A stretch of DNA of 64,000 nucleotides from Saturnia japonica (Eukaryota > Arthropoda > Insecta > Lepidoptera > Saturniidae), in the NCBI GenBank assembly GCA_033032175.1, contig CM065318.1, forward strand, positions 6,138,001 to 6,202,000, in the 5' to 3' direction. Both the position numbers and the translations under genes were made by a program. The notes under the pieces are model-generated. The model did not search any database, was not told the origin of the DNA, and saw only the letters and a program-made list of their open reading frames with translations. Within the stretch, counting starts at the first letter, position 1. Each line of letters begins with the position of its first letter. Below, in pieces: positions 1 through 12,152 of the stretch.

Positions 1-1477
1 CTGACTAATATATACTCATATGCACGTTCCCCTCCTCCTGGGAGGAAGGAGTGGACCATGCGTATGTGTATTTGATAATCGGAATGGTTTTTCTACACTA
101 ACTAGCGCAATAGTCTAACTAGCGCAAAAAAAAAGAAAAAAAAGGTCCCTTACAGAACCTATGTACCTGTGTGGTGTGCACGTGTGTGTGTTCATACGTG
201 TGTAATGTTGTGTGTGGGTAACTAAGTGTTGCACGTATAGTGTCACTTTGTATCGCGCGGGCGGCTGCCTGACCCAAGGGCTTCACACCGAGGAACGGAC
301 CTAGGCTTGGGTTGCCGCTAGAGAGGGTGGACGTGACGGGTGTGCGGGAGCGAAGTTGACCGCCCGTCCTCTGCGGAGAGAACGGTGGTTACGCGGGCGT
401 GGGCGGTGGCACGCTCTGTTTGGAGAGACGGTGTCGGCGTAGAACGCGTTAGCTTTTTCGGTTTGGTCGGGCGGGTCAGTGAATATATTACGCGGTGCGA
501 GCAGTAAACAAGAGTTCGAGTTTTATTGAAGACCCGGCACCTCAAGCTGTTGTGCACTATTGCACCCCCCGGACCTCCTCACTACCATCTCGCCCCACTG
601 GCATCCGTACGGCGTCTACGAGACGGGCATCCGACGCAACAAAAACACCCGTCCACACCGGGGAAGCGTCACCCCCCCCCCCCTCCCCTCCCCAAGTATT
701 CCCCAGTGGGGAAGTGACGCGTACCCAACAGCGGTAATGTCACTGTATTTGCACGAAGTTACTTGCATGACACATACATGTCAAATGTTTATTTTAAAGA
801 CATCATAGCATAACTTAAAATGGAGGTTGAATTTACGATTATCGATGCTTTTTTAAAGTTTAAAATCGATAATACGATTATGCTTTTAATCAATTGATTG
901 AGTGTAAATAAAATGTTATATGCTGTAAAAATGAAATAACAACAATTAATCGAGATCGCAATCTGAAAAACTTGAATTATTGAATGCCTGACTCTAAACA
1001 ACAAGATTAATTATTCTAGGCAATATTCTTCGTTGCAGTAAAAGTGTATGAATTACGTAAATAGGTATTTTAATTCGAAATTAATAAAGAAACAAATAAA
1101 TTAAATATGCAACGGCGTTCGTTCAATTCGATTCGTAATATGAATTTTCGATTGGTTGGTTTCATTATTTTGGTCCACTCTAGTTTTAAGTAAAATATAA
1201 AGTAACGCTGCATGCACGTAGTAAGAACAAAATACGAAAATTCACAAAAAAATATTCTATAGAGGGAGTTATTTAAGATTGTTTCGTACAAAATGTTTTA
1301 TAACTTTTATCAATATCAAATTTTATAATGATAGTCAAAATGCTTGATTATCTTATATTCTAAAATTGTTAATTTTATATCTGTGGATGTAAAAAATTAT
1401 ACATCAATGATTGTCTATACATATAAAGAACAAAATAATATGCTTTTATTATATATTACCTGTAACTATAATTTCAG
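1..1477 (+). other. Upstream flank of the unnamed gene; possible further exon at about 532-713
   Basis: Positions 240-720 are much richer in G+C than their surroundings and include a C-run and a proline-coding stretch (670-700). One + frame runs open from about 532 past 713, reading as an aromatic and proline-rich segment. A GTGACG donor after 713 would leave one base, which is the phase the exon at 1478 needs. A GTAATG donor after 735 would not fit. No convincing acceptor or homology supports an exon, so I do not call one. Positions 98-125 hold a short direct repeat of taactagcgcaa. From 740 to 1477 the DNA is AT-rich and I see nothing. Confidence 0.25.
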
Positions 1478-1556
1478 AAAAGAACTATGGGTCACTAGGT
1501 TGGCGCGAAACTAGACGCAGAGCCGAAATGAGACAACTTGAAGAGAGTGAAAAAAA
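1478..1556 (+). CDS. Exon of the unnamed gene (YGSLGW motif)
   Basis: The acceptor is ataatttcag at 1468-1477 and the donor is GTTAGT at 1557. The exon needs one base from the previous exon and leaves two for the next. It encodes KNYGSLGWRETRRRAE followed by a Glu/Lys-rich stretch. A second possible donor, GTAGGC at 1561, would break the phase with the next exon, which favours GTTAGT. Confidence 0.65.
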
Positions 1557-4143
1557 GTTAGTAGGCGATTATTTATAGATTTTCTCTTATAGTTAATTAT
1601 TCGGTTCAATAGCAAATGTTTATAAATAGTCCAATCCGTGCGCATGCATGCGTGCGTCTGTGTGTTTTAAAGAGAGAATGTAAAAATCTGTTATTATTTT
1701 TATATATTATTGTTATATCCATGGGTAGTAAAAATGCCGTTAGATTTTACGTAAACAGTTTAATCTTACTGTGATCGTACTTATAGTATCTCTCTCTCTC
1801 TCTCTATGGTTCTCTTGCAGATTTCTTCCTTTTTATCACTTATTGTTTTCACTTTGTTGTCCAAAACAGAGCTGAACTGGTTCGAAACACGATTCGCTTA
1901 TTTACCAAAATAAAAGAAAGATACAAATAACTAGAAATGTCTTGAACTTTATGTCATTCTTTAAAAGGGGAAGTGTTCTATTTTAGGCTATTATTTGTTG
2001 GATTACGCAATCGAAGCGATATAGGCTTTGAATTTATAAGGAACTACAGTGTCTTTTAGTACCTCGATGTTTTGAATTGAATAGCAGTTACGGATCAACA
2101 CTCGGTTGGCCGACGCGTCGTTCCACTAACGTCCGGCATGAGAGCGAGCGGAAATATGAATCGATACGCGACCTAATTCGAGACTTGCGCGAACCGAGAA
2201 ATGCAAGAGACACACGCCGAAGGAAGAGACGCGAGGAGACTGTAGCGAGAATTCACGACTACGGCTTCTCAAATGATTTCTCGCCGCGCGAAAGGGAGCA
2301 CACCTTTCCGTTCGATGATTACCAGGAAGCGCTCGCGTCATTTACCAAAAAGAGGACACCCTACTCCAGTTTGGAGGGGACCAGGTAAATATACTTACAA
2401 TTTACAACTGAAGTGATTCTTAATTTTTTAAATGAAACTTCTTCTTAAATTTTGTTGCGGTTACATTTATTATTAGATCATAAATATAATAAAGTTTATT
2501 TTTATTCCTGAATATGAAAAATTTCATACTACTTCAAGCATAAATTGTGCATTTACGTACCCAAATGTCAAAGAGCAAATAGACAGTTTTTGTTATTATT
2601 ATTTAATAATACAAGTACCCAAACCCGCTGAACAAAAGTTTATTTAGTTTTCTAAGTAACCGATAGTTTTTATAACGCATAAGTAATATCCGAAATATGG
2701 CGATAATAAAAGGCTGATGAAATTTTATTTTTAAGTAATTGGATACACTGACAAAAATGCTATTATTTTATTTTATTTCTTGTAAAAAATTAATCTACAT
2801 CCAAACTTAACAAATAAATTTTTGATAATATTAGATATACCAGCATATATTTCAATGCATTTAATATACAAACTAATTTATTACATCTATACAAACAGAT
2901 AACATTTACATGACTAAAGTCTGTTTTTTTAATTCTGTAGAGTAAAATGACGTTTCTTGTGTTGCTAGTTAATATGATTTTCAAAATAGTGATGTCCAAC
3001 AACCCGAACTAATAGTAAAACTGTAAGAGATATTATTCCTACTGTTAAGTTTTAGTGAAAAAACGTTGAACCTCCGAAGGTGAAAGTCGAATAAGCCATG
3101 GGCCAGCAAAAGCGTTTTTTTTTTGTAAGTAGTTTGCAATATATATAATATGTATATTTTATAGTTTCCTAAATTATGTAATCTTATTATATTAATTAAG
3201 CCATTCTTGAATATATATATATGTAATTGGTTTCCCGGAAACAGCTCCAACGATTTCGATGAAACTTTGCATTTAGATAATGTTTTACATTCCAAGTTTA
3301 CCTAGATAGGTATTTTTCTTTTTATGTTTATAGTCTATGTTTATGTCTCCGTCGCCCAGATATTAATTATATTAATTCATCAAATATGTTGAATAATATA
3401 AATACTTATTTCAATTAATAAATAATAACCCTCAATTCAGTATATAAAATGTTACGATTAACATAATTGTAACGTAAAATATACAGTAGTACAACAATAA
3501 AAAAATAATTCGGCAACATTATTTTCAAGTTTGATGACATGACAATAAAATTTGTTCTGACGATATAGAACTATTTAAAAATTGTTGTGTAAACTCCTAC
3601 TCGCGACTGGAGTTTACTCTTTAAGAATGATTGTCTTGGAATAAATACATATATATAAAATAAGAATTATAATAAAACGAGACATCACTAACACATGTTG
3701 CTCCCTATTTAATTTATGTACCGAGACTTCTTAAAATATAAGTTATTTTTAATAGGTTCGCGTTTGAGCCTGAAGAGGCAACTGCGTCACCGCTCTCAGG
3801 CAGCAGTGCACGCGCACGCGACGGCGACTCGCCCGCGACTCGATTCCGATTCGATTCAGACTCGATATCCCCTCGATCCATGTTCGAAGACGATTTCACC
3901 GCAATGTCGACGCCGCGCGGCCGGGCCGCCTCGATAGCCGAGGAAGATGAAGATGTACCACCGTTAAGGGTAAAGCCGACTCAACCTAACAACAAAGATA
4001 TAAAGAAGTCTGAATCGATAAACATATTCTCGAGAGACTCTGATCCGTTTGAAGGTGACGCGTTCTTCGCGTGTACAGGCTCCGATCGTGTCGCTAGGCG
4101 GGAGAACTGGCCGGGTGATTTCCAAGGATTCGATAACGCGTGA
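1478..4143 (+). CDS. Unnamed protein, last three exons (255-residue C-terminal part)
   Basis: Three exons (1478-1556, 2085-2384, 3756-4143) join in one frame to a TGA at 4141-4143. Each junction has GT-AG ends and matching phase, so the gene is real although I cannot name it. The visible part is hydrophilic and probably disordered. An Arg-rich segment with YGS..LGW..TRR motifs (exons 1 and 2) is followed by charged helices (exon 2) and an acidic Ser-rich tail (exon 3). The tail carries FEDDF and SDPFEGDAFF and ends in DFQGFDNA. DPF and F.DF patches are typical of endocytic adaptor tails that bind AP-2 or clathrin, and a Disabled (Dab)-like adaptor is one possibility, but no PTB domain is in view. 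The N-terminus lies left of 1478, partly or wholly outside the window. There is no signal peptide or membrane segment. Confidence 0.7.
2085..2384 (+). CDS. Exon of the unnamed gene (charged helix, second YGS-LGW motif)
   Basis: The acceptor is the tandem tagcag, so the exon starts at 2085 or 2088, with one serine more or less. The donor is ccag/GTAAAT at 2385. It encodes YGSTLGWPTRR, then a strongly charged segment (ESIRDLIRDL, DTRRRKRREE), then FSNDFS and FPFDDYQEAL. Two bases are left over and are completed by the G at 3756. Confidence 0.75.
3756..4143 (+). CDS. Terminal exon of the unnamed gene (acidic tail with DPF)
   Basis: The acceptor is tttttaatag (3746-3755). The frame continues as FAFEPEEATASPLSG, through a Ser/Asp-rich stretch and FEDDFTAM, to an acidic patch (EEDEDVPPL), SDPFEGDAFF and the C-terminal FDNA, then TGA at 4141. 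Codon use is GC-rich against AT-rich flanks, which supports coding. The ATG at 3880 is internal and need not be a start. Confidence 0.8.
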
Positions 4144-4541
4144 ACTGCGATTCTTCTTTTTCTTAATTTGGCAACTAGTCCTCTTTATTCCTCCTCCAAA
4201 CTTTCCGGGGAGTTTTTGTGTCATATTAGAATTCATGGTCCATATTATTATTTGCAATCCACTTCGCTTCAATAACCAAAAGTTTATCTTTACTTTGCCA
4301 AATGCCACCTGTATGTATAATAATAAAAAGCACTTTAAGATTGATTAAGATCCAGCCAAAAACTCCTCACGTGAACTGCTCTTTCTGTTTCTACGACCAT
4401 TTTTTAAATAATTTATTAAGGCCACTGGATTTATGTCCTTTAATTCTAACTTCGTATTAGTTACTTCATTTTATACCTCAATTAGCATTTTAATATTGTT
4501 TGTTGCCAGTCGATAAAATTTTATGCAATACTCTTAATAAA
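4144..4541 (+). terminator. Probable 3' UTR and poly(A) signals of the unnamed gene
   Basis: AATAAA hexamers lie at 4322-4327 and 4536-4541, the first two after the stop at 4143. The sequence changes at once to AT-rich non-coding DNA. Which signal is used cannot be told from sequence. Confidence 0.45.
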
Positions 4542-4691
4542 CCCAATATAAAGCCATTTACTGCTAAACACAATTTAAATACCACCTGTTAAAATATATC
4601 AAGCAAATTTTTTTTAGTTTTTCCTGCAATGATATCGACTATTCATCGACACTATATTTTCCTTAAAAACCTTATTGATGACAAAAAAAAG

Positions 4692-4766
4692 TACACCATT
4701 TGAAGTAAAATACACTTATTGTATAGACAATAAGTGCAGTGAATACTGCGTACTTCACGGTGGTGT
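4692..4766. other. Imperfect long hairpin with a perfect 10-bp stem
   Basis: The inner part is a perfect inverted repeat, cacttattgt / acaataagtg (4713-4722, 4727-4736), around a 4-nt loop. The arms continue imperfectly outward: acaccatttgaagta on the left faces tacttcacggtggtgt on the right, with a bulge of about 10 nt on the right arm. The fold is roughly pre-miRNA sized but could equally be a decayed palindromic repeat. Confidence 0.45.
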
Positions 4767-5459
4767 TAATTTATAAAAAATCTTTATAACACAGTAGTCC
4801 AATTTTAAACGCGACCATTCGAGTCTTGCCATTTAAAATTAGATGTTTTTTCAAAGATCTCGTATACCTTTTTAAAAAGAAATTTCGAAATATGTATGTT
4901 GATTTTTTTTCATATCATAAAATAACATTTTGATCATTTTGAGGCTTGATTACACAAAGAAACAAAAAAGTCATCAAATAATTACTATGTATTTCAAAAA
5001 ATATATAATTTTGCAAATTCCAAGCCAACGTTTGGGCAACTAGCGTAAATGAGGTCTTTTTTGTGTAATGAAAGTAGCACACCCACTATAAAACTCGGGT
5101 TAGTAACTGCATGATGATATGAAAAAAAAAAAACAATAAAATTGTATTAGTCTGTAAGATAACGTGCTATTTATTACCTGTAATATAATTTAGAACTGTA
5201 TACCCATAGACAATTGTCACCCTAGTGTTATGTGTATTGTGTACACAGCATGTATGAATTTGAACGCTAGTGGTTGTTCGAGTTTGTATGTGCCTTTAGA
5301 CGCAAGTCCTGTGATATTGATAAGCAACGCCCTTTACTCATATTTATTTTTATTTATTTAGATAAATTTATCGTAAAATAGCTACAATAATTATGCATTC
5401 GCTTCCAGTATTATTTGTACATTTTATATTGCCTTGATTTATACGAAAACTCTTTACTT

Positions 5460-5830
5460 CTTTATAATTAAACAGCTTTACGTCACTATTATTTAAAATT
5501 GCTATTCAAATTATAAAACCTTTTCATTTATTGTTCGTTTATTAGCGTTATTATAGTGTTTATTAGTGTTATTAGAGTTTTATTGTCTAAATCGCTATTA
5601 AAATAAAACCCTTTATTCCTTTAAACTTCAGTTAATACTTTAAATTATATCCCAGAGATATATTATATACATATAACATCACTATTGTTTAAAACGCTAT
5701 ACAAATTAAACTTTTTATTATTTTCCTTCATAAGCTTGTTTTTAAATCTCGTATGCATATATCTTTAAACAAATTACGGTACCATTGTATAAAACGCTAT
5801 TTAAATAATACGTACATTTTAAAAAAGTAA
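5460..5830. repeat. Degenerate tandem repeat, period about 100 bp, four units
   Basis: The core gctat with its flanks (cactattgtttaaaa before it, caaattaaa after it) recurs at 5501, 5594, 5696 and 5796, spacings of 93, 102 and 100 bp. Units are diverged and very AT-rich; there is no ORF. Confidence 0.5.
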
Positions 5831-5954
5831 GGTTCATTGATTAAGCGTATTTATTAAAAATAAAAATAGTTTTTTTTTTTAATATAATTTTCTATATCTG
5901 AAATTATACTTTGTTCATCGAAATAAAATGTAAATTGTAAAGAATATTATAATT

Positions 5955-6655
5955 AAGGGATGTAACGATACCGATAAGATATATTGGCATCAGTTTGTGC
6001 ATAATAGAGACACATACTACCCGTGCGCGATAAGTTGAGACCCGCCTGGAATGCAACCCTCCGTCCGCTCTTTCTGTAACTTCCCCTCAAGCTCCCGTGT
6101 TGTACTGTAGGCAACGCCATTTTTTTTAACATCTTAGTCTCTTACTGGCTTACGTCACGCAACGATGACGCGCTCCGATTTTGTAATCTTATTTGATACT
6201 GTTTCGTTAATAGTTATTAGAGTTACTGTTATATTTTATTGTTATTTTTTGTGTTCAATTTATTGTTATAATGAAGAGTAAAACTTTACATAGTGGAGAG
6301 GGAACTCTCGTGCTAAAAGTGTAGGACTTTTTCGAAAACGAAAAACGGAACAAACAGTTGTGTTACCTGTTGATCAGGCAACACTCGCTACATTTAAAAA
6401 AAATAGCAGAGACGAAGTCGCGGGTGGAAACTTTTTGTGATATTTTTTTGTGCACGGTACGCGCGGTATTGCGCACGAGTAGTAAAATCATCCAAAAAAC
6501 TTTTCCCATCCGCCAGGCGCGGCGGGTAAAAAGCTTACATACAGTTACATACTTCATTATTTATTACTAAAATTTCGATAACGATATTGGTATCGCCTAT
6601 TATTCAGCACAATATTCGGTATTGTATCAGCCAAATTATGTTTGTTACATCCCTT
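5955..6655. mobile_element. Non-autonomous hAT-type DNA transposon, complete ends
   Basis: The terminal inverted repeats are aagggatgtaac (5955-5966) and gttacatccctt (6644-6655), perfect over 12 bp. They are flanked by the direct repeat attataatt (5946-5954 and 6656-6664), which fits an 8-bp hAT target duplication plus one chance base. Subterminal cgatacc / ggtatcg motifs also face each other. The 701-bp interior has only short broken frames; the one near 6270-6450 might be a decayed N-terminus. No transposase core is present, so the element could move only in trans. Confidence 0.75.
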
Positions 6656-7339
6656 ATTATAATTATGTTAAAAATATTTTTTTATTGATTTTTCTAGAAA
6701 AAGCCTCTTGTTTTTGTTGCTTTCTGAAGAGCGAACTGAATTCTTGACCAGTTGTGCCAATTTTTGTTTACGATGCCACCCATGTCTAACCAACATATTT
6801 AATTATATAAAAATTATACCATGAATTTCAAGAACCAACTAAAAATCACAACCTTAACTTAGTTGATATCCTGCAAATTCCATCTTTAGTCTGTTATCAC
6901 ATTAATTAACATACTATACAAAATAGTTTAATATTGTTACCATTAAATCATTTAAACAAAAAAAGCTAATTATAAGCTTCACTCAGTATTAATTTCTTAT
7001 AAATTCGCTTTAAAAACAAAATAATATATATTGAATTAAGTTAATATTAATTTAAAATGTGGGCACAAAATGTAGTATTCCTCTTTAATCGGTTATGTAA
7101 ATATTTTTATATAATTTGGAAATGTAAATATAATTTCTCATAAATATATAATTAAATAATTAATTTTTTACCATTGTCCCTCGAAAAAGGGCATTCTATT
7201 CATCGATAACAGTGAATAAAACTCTTTTTGTTTCGAACAAGCACAAAATTAATGCAGATGAGTACAAAAAAAAATTGAGCGTACAACTCTCTACACGCGA
7301 TAGATGTGAAACTTCCTAAAATGAAAATCAGTTTTTGAT

Positions 7340-7700
7340 GTATCACATGTTTATAATGATCACGATCCCTACCACCCTGCTTTATTACTGTATAATATAC
7401 ATTGACTGATCCCTGAGCGCGATAAATCAGAAGAATTTCAGTGATGGGTTTATTACTATGTGTATGGTGTTCGCGATCTTTATCACTTCGTTCTATTACC
7501 GCATTTACACTGACTGATCTCGGAAAGCGACAAATCAAAAAAAAAACAGTATTGGATTTATCACTATGGATATGGTAATTGCGTTCTCTACCACTTCGCT
7601 TTATTATTACATAAACACCAGATCCCCGAACGCGACAAACCAAAAGAAAATCACTAATGGGTTTATCACTATGTGTATGGTGGTCGCGATCTTTCTTCTC
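7340..7700. repeat. Minisatellite, period 105-110 bp, about 3.3 units
   Basis: A core reading cactatgtgtatggt plus gcgatct recurs at about 7344, 7454, 7562 and 7667 (spacings 110, 108, 105). Each unit also has cttcgctttatta and gatcccgaacgcgacaaa. The minus strand stays open through the array, for 147 codons from 7643 to 7200. The translation repeats with period about 36 (SVNV, RDREHHTH-like). I judge the frame a by-product of the repeat. Confidence 0.65.
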
Positions 7701-8952
7701 TTTCGTGTAATTTAATGTGCCTAAACTTACGTTCTTGAAATTTTGACTCTCAATTCTCTTTCATTTATCGAATCCCCACCTAAGAAGTTTTCTCGCAATG
7801 AATGATAAAACGTAGAGTATGTACCTACATAACATTAAGTTTAAATTATCTGTCTACGTTTCGTCAATAGCGGGGAATGTAAGCTTTAAACTGATGGTTT
7901 TTTTTTCGATCTGGCCTTTGAGAAAATAAATACAAGATTATAGTCCGACAAATTCGTGCGCGACCGTCTTATGTTTCCGACAGACGGCGAGGGCGAGTCA
8001 TCTCTGTCTCTTATTTATTTATTTATCTATACGTGTTAAGAATTTTGAAATGGTTTTGGTTTTGCAAATTATAATATAAAGAATAGCGTTATAATAGTTT
8101 TTAATTGTCACTAGTGAATTTAATCATTATTCTTTTAATATTTGACCTACCAACAATATTTTGAAATTGTACGGTAATTTAAAATTATTATCTAATAAAA
8201 TAACATTTTTTTTTAAACTAAATAAAGTTGTTAGTAAAATTATTTTGTATTCATATTATTATTTTTAGGAACAATGCATTGTACTAATAATATTTCAAAT
8301 GTTTCCGCCTTTTTTCATTGTACTTTTATTTTCGAATCAATTTTACAATTAAGTATTCTTGTATTAAATTGTTTGTATCACTCGCCCAATCTCATTACTA
8401 TTACTTAACTTTATTTCCTTTTTAATCAAATTCAATCAAAATTAATTTAAAGTAAATTTATTAATAAGTTACTGTGATATAATTATATTTTGACCTCTTG
8501 TCTTACTTTCGATTATATTTTATGTTAGAATTGTGATAATATAATGGGTATTACTTTTTGAAACTATATAATGTTATGTTATGTGTGGATTTCTTATTAA
8601 CTCCATCAAACATTTTGATATGTAGTTTAATCGTTATATCAGAATATTAAATATAAATCTCTACAGTATTTCTACTATATTTTTATCTTAGATTTGTAAT
8701 ATATTACTCATGTTTTTTTACAAGTGTATATTATCTCTTCCTATTTTGAAATAATATTGATTGCTATTGACCATAGATATTATACTACATCTATGCTTTT
8801 GACCATACGCTTTGTAGGTAATACTTAATTGATTATCATATAAAACACATGTTTATTTAAATAAATGGCAATTTGTAATAAAGCTGCCAATGTCGTGGTG
8901 GTCGGAAACTAACGATATCGATAGTTTAAATCATATATCGAACATATATTGA
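7701..8952. other. AT-rich intergenic DNA
   Basis: I see no supported gene, structural RNA or complete element here. Confidence 0.5.
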
Positions 8953-9347
8953 TTTTTTTTCTCTTTATTTAAGGGGCTTTTACAGTTGGTGTATGCCAGC
9001 CCCATCGGAGCATATCCAAATTCAATAAAATTACATACATTTCTACAGTAGATAAAACTATTAACTAAATATAATATACTACATACTTTTATCCCTTATA
9101 CTATAACTATTAACAATAAAGTTCAACAGCGTACCAGTCGAACCAGAAGTCGGTCCCGCTACCATAACTGTGGCAAATACATACATCTAAAGAACATAGC
9201 CCTAAACTTAAAATTAAACGACTTCTGCTTAATTCATACCTAACACAATTCACCAACAAGTGTTGAACATCTGTTTTTTCACACACTTCACAGTTATGTG
9301 AATTGTACCTATACTTGAGCTCCTCATTATTTTTAGTCGTTTACTAG
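8953..9347 (-). mobile_element. 3' end of a non-LTR retrotransposon (LINE), truncated
   Basis: On the minus strand a frame ends at a TAA at 9110-9112 and encodes a CxxC...H...C knuckle (CEVCEKTDVQHLLVNC), typical of the tail of Jockey- or R1-type ORF2 proteins. A 3' UTR of about 150 bp follows and ends in an A-run (T-run on +, 8953-8960). The 5' side stops at about 9347. This is a 5'-truncated dead copy. Confidence 0.6.
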
Positions 9348-12152
9348 AATGGAAACTGTCGACAGTTTGCCCCTATAGTTATCGATAGTTTCTGATCAAT
9401 AGAAAATAAAATTATTTTGAAGCAGCTAATTCCAATTGCATTATTGTACAGCGAATACTGCATGTTACGTTTACAAAGCAACTTAAATTCCTGCTTTAAG
9501 ATAACAAAGTTTTTATACACGTTACTCGCAATCCGGGGCATAAATAAATAATTTGTAGCATAATCTGAGTTTATTAGAAATACATTTATTTGTGCTTTTA
9601 GGTTTATGTTTATAATCTTTTTGTGAGAAAGTAGTTTATGGACACGGGCAAAAACTTATTTTCAATTTATAGAAAGTACCTATGCATAACTAAATGTTAT
9701 AACTTAGTGATGTAAAGTCAAGGTTTTCTATCAATGTATTTTTTGTATATATTGTAGCTAGAGGAGAATTAATTACGTGCAATTATTACCATCTCTATGG
9801 CGCAATACCAAAGGTATTTATGTTCTGTAACTGTTGTGTAAAATACTCGAGTTAATAAAATTATTCAAAAATGATTGCAGTTTCAAATGTTTGTTTTTAT
9901 CCTATTATTTTTATCATCTTTTGGACTTACAAACCTTAAAAAATACTTTTGTCGATTGATAACGTTAAATTATAATATGTTACCTACATTCAGGGCCGTC
10001 TTTAACCATGCAGTGGCCCCTGAGTACACAATTTAGAGCCCCTTTAGAAAGAAAAAAAGGGAATGATATATATATTAAAAGTACTATATATATATTTTTA
10101 TTTTATGATTCTATTGGTTAAGTTAAAATAAATCTGTACTAATACATATTATAAAGCTAAAGAGTTTGTTTGGTTGAACGCGCTAATCTCAGGTACTACT
10201 CGTTTGAATGGAAAAAAATACTTCAGTGTTGGATAGGCCATTTATCGAAGAAGGTTATAGACTATATAACATACGCTACGAGCAATAGGAGTGGAGCATC
10301 AATGAAAAAAATGTGCGTGCGTACAAAGTACACATGTCAGAAATGAAACTTCTTTCGTTTTTAAATCTCGTTTATATTTATACTAATCTAAACCTTTACA
10401 CTTAAAGGGAGGGTAAAAGGAAGATATGATAGGATTTTTTATGAATTTAATTATCATTAAAATATTAAAAGTGTCGAAAATTAATACAAATTATAAATTT
10501 AATTTATTTCATCGATATCTACATTAAATATGTGTTTCAACATTATCTAAATATCTTGTAAAAATCGCATCTATTTATTATCGTTCCTGAATGTGTGTTT
10601 GTATTATTATTTAACTGTATATTAAATATTAGAAATTATTAATTAAATATTTTTTTAAATAAAAAATTTAATAAAAGAATTTATGATATATTTTTATTTT
10701 ATATTTTATGATAAATAGTATATTAAATTCTTAAATGACGAGTGGCAAATTAAAAAGCCACATGTTATTTATAAATATTAAAACTTCCTATCCTTCAAAC
10801 AAATTAACATAAAAAGTTGTATATTAACAAATATATTACTTACTGTGAACAACTGCTTAGTATAGGACGCTTTACAAATTTACAATGCTACGTTCGCCCT
10901 TTCTCACTCCCTCTCAATAGCTCTCTCCCTCTCTCTCTCTCTCTCAAAACGTTTCAAATCTTCGTGACGCGTTTCATCCGTAAAAATTTTAGCCTCATGT
11001 GCACAAAGAAGTTTTACTTCAAAAATGTTGCATGAACGGGGGAAATTTATTCCTTTTGAAAGCTTCCACTGTTTGCGCTGCATCAATGGTTAAGTTACGC
11101 AACAATCGTGTGTGATGGAATTGTTTCTCTTAAAAAGTTCTAAAAAAACGTCCACGAGAGCATATGGCTATCTTTTAAGGTTTACTCAATATAACCTTTT
11201 TTATGGTAATAAAATTTGTTTTAAAATAATGAATTACATATTTGCAAAGGTATTCTTAAATATATGGTATTAATCCTTATCGAAATAAATACATTATTTA
11301 TCACAAGAATTTAATTTTGAACAAAATTAACCTTTACTGTAATTGATTTAAATGAATATCTTAGGAGATATCACAGTTTTAAAATAACTCGGCAGCAAAA
11401 TAATGATCAAGTACATACCGCGAGCGCATTTTTATTATGCAGAATAATGTGGGAGGCAGACGGCACCTAATATTACAGCGCCTACGACGCACTCTCTCTA
11501 TGCAGACGAAGTTGCGCGAGTCAGCTGGTAAATAAATAAAATTTAATGTAACACAAATGTACGAGATTTAAGTAGGTAGTGTTTTAAAAAATGGAACTTT
11601 CGATAATACTTGCGATACTAGTTTCAATTTATAACTATGGATTACTTTATTAATATTTTGGATTGGTTACGATAATGTTTTCCAATCTGGCACCTTCCGC
11701 CGTTAGCTAGGCTACTTGGAATATTATTATGCTACGGTTTCTATTTATTTAAATTAAGGATTAAATTTTAACCAGGATTCACATTTTTCTCAGTTCTCTT
11801 TATTTTTCTAACACTAACTGTTGCCAACACAGAGTACTTTTGTATAGGAGAAAAAACGAATACATTCGGATTTCATAACATCCTCCGCACACCGAAACAA
11901 AGTATATATGTATTAATGTAGTACAATTTTATTAAAGTACCTATATAAAGATTTAACAATTTCCAAACGTATTTTCCAATAAGAAAATATCACAATCACA
12001 ATTAATGTAATTTTTTATTTTAAAACAAAGTTTTACAAATTAGTACTATTTTTCATATTTGTCTGGCAGATAATTCACACATACATCAATAAATTAAACA
12101 TATAGATCGCGATTAAAGACAGCTTAGATTAGAATTTAAACATAACTTATAC
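9348..12152. other. Intergenic DNA with repeat fragments
   Basis: The only recognisable contents are a fragment of a common repeat (about 10155-10380; gaagaaggttatagactata also recurs near 44226) and a (CT)n run at 10921-10945. I found no gene. Confidence 0.45.
10155..10380 (+). repeat. Interspersed repeat, family B related
   Basis: The stretch starts tttgtttggttgaacgcgct and continues with gctaatctcagg and a 'gaagaaggttatagactatataac' type block (split here only for description). The first part resembles 32280 and 43385, the second resembles 44226 and 35455. It has no coding capacity. Confidence 0.45.

Noticed and set aside
318..557. Minus-strand 79-codon frame in the GC-rich start
   Set aside because: Overlaps other open frames in the same GC-rich stretch; no splice signals or recognisable residues.
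7340..7700. CRISPR array
   Set aside because: Units repeat along their whole length without unique spacers, and this is animal DNA; it is a minisatellite.
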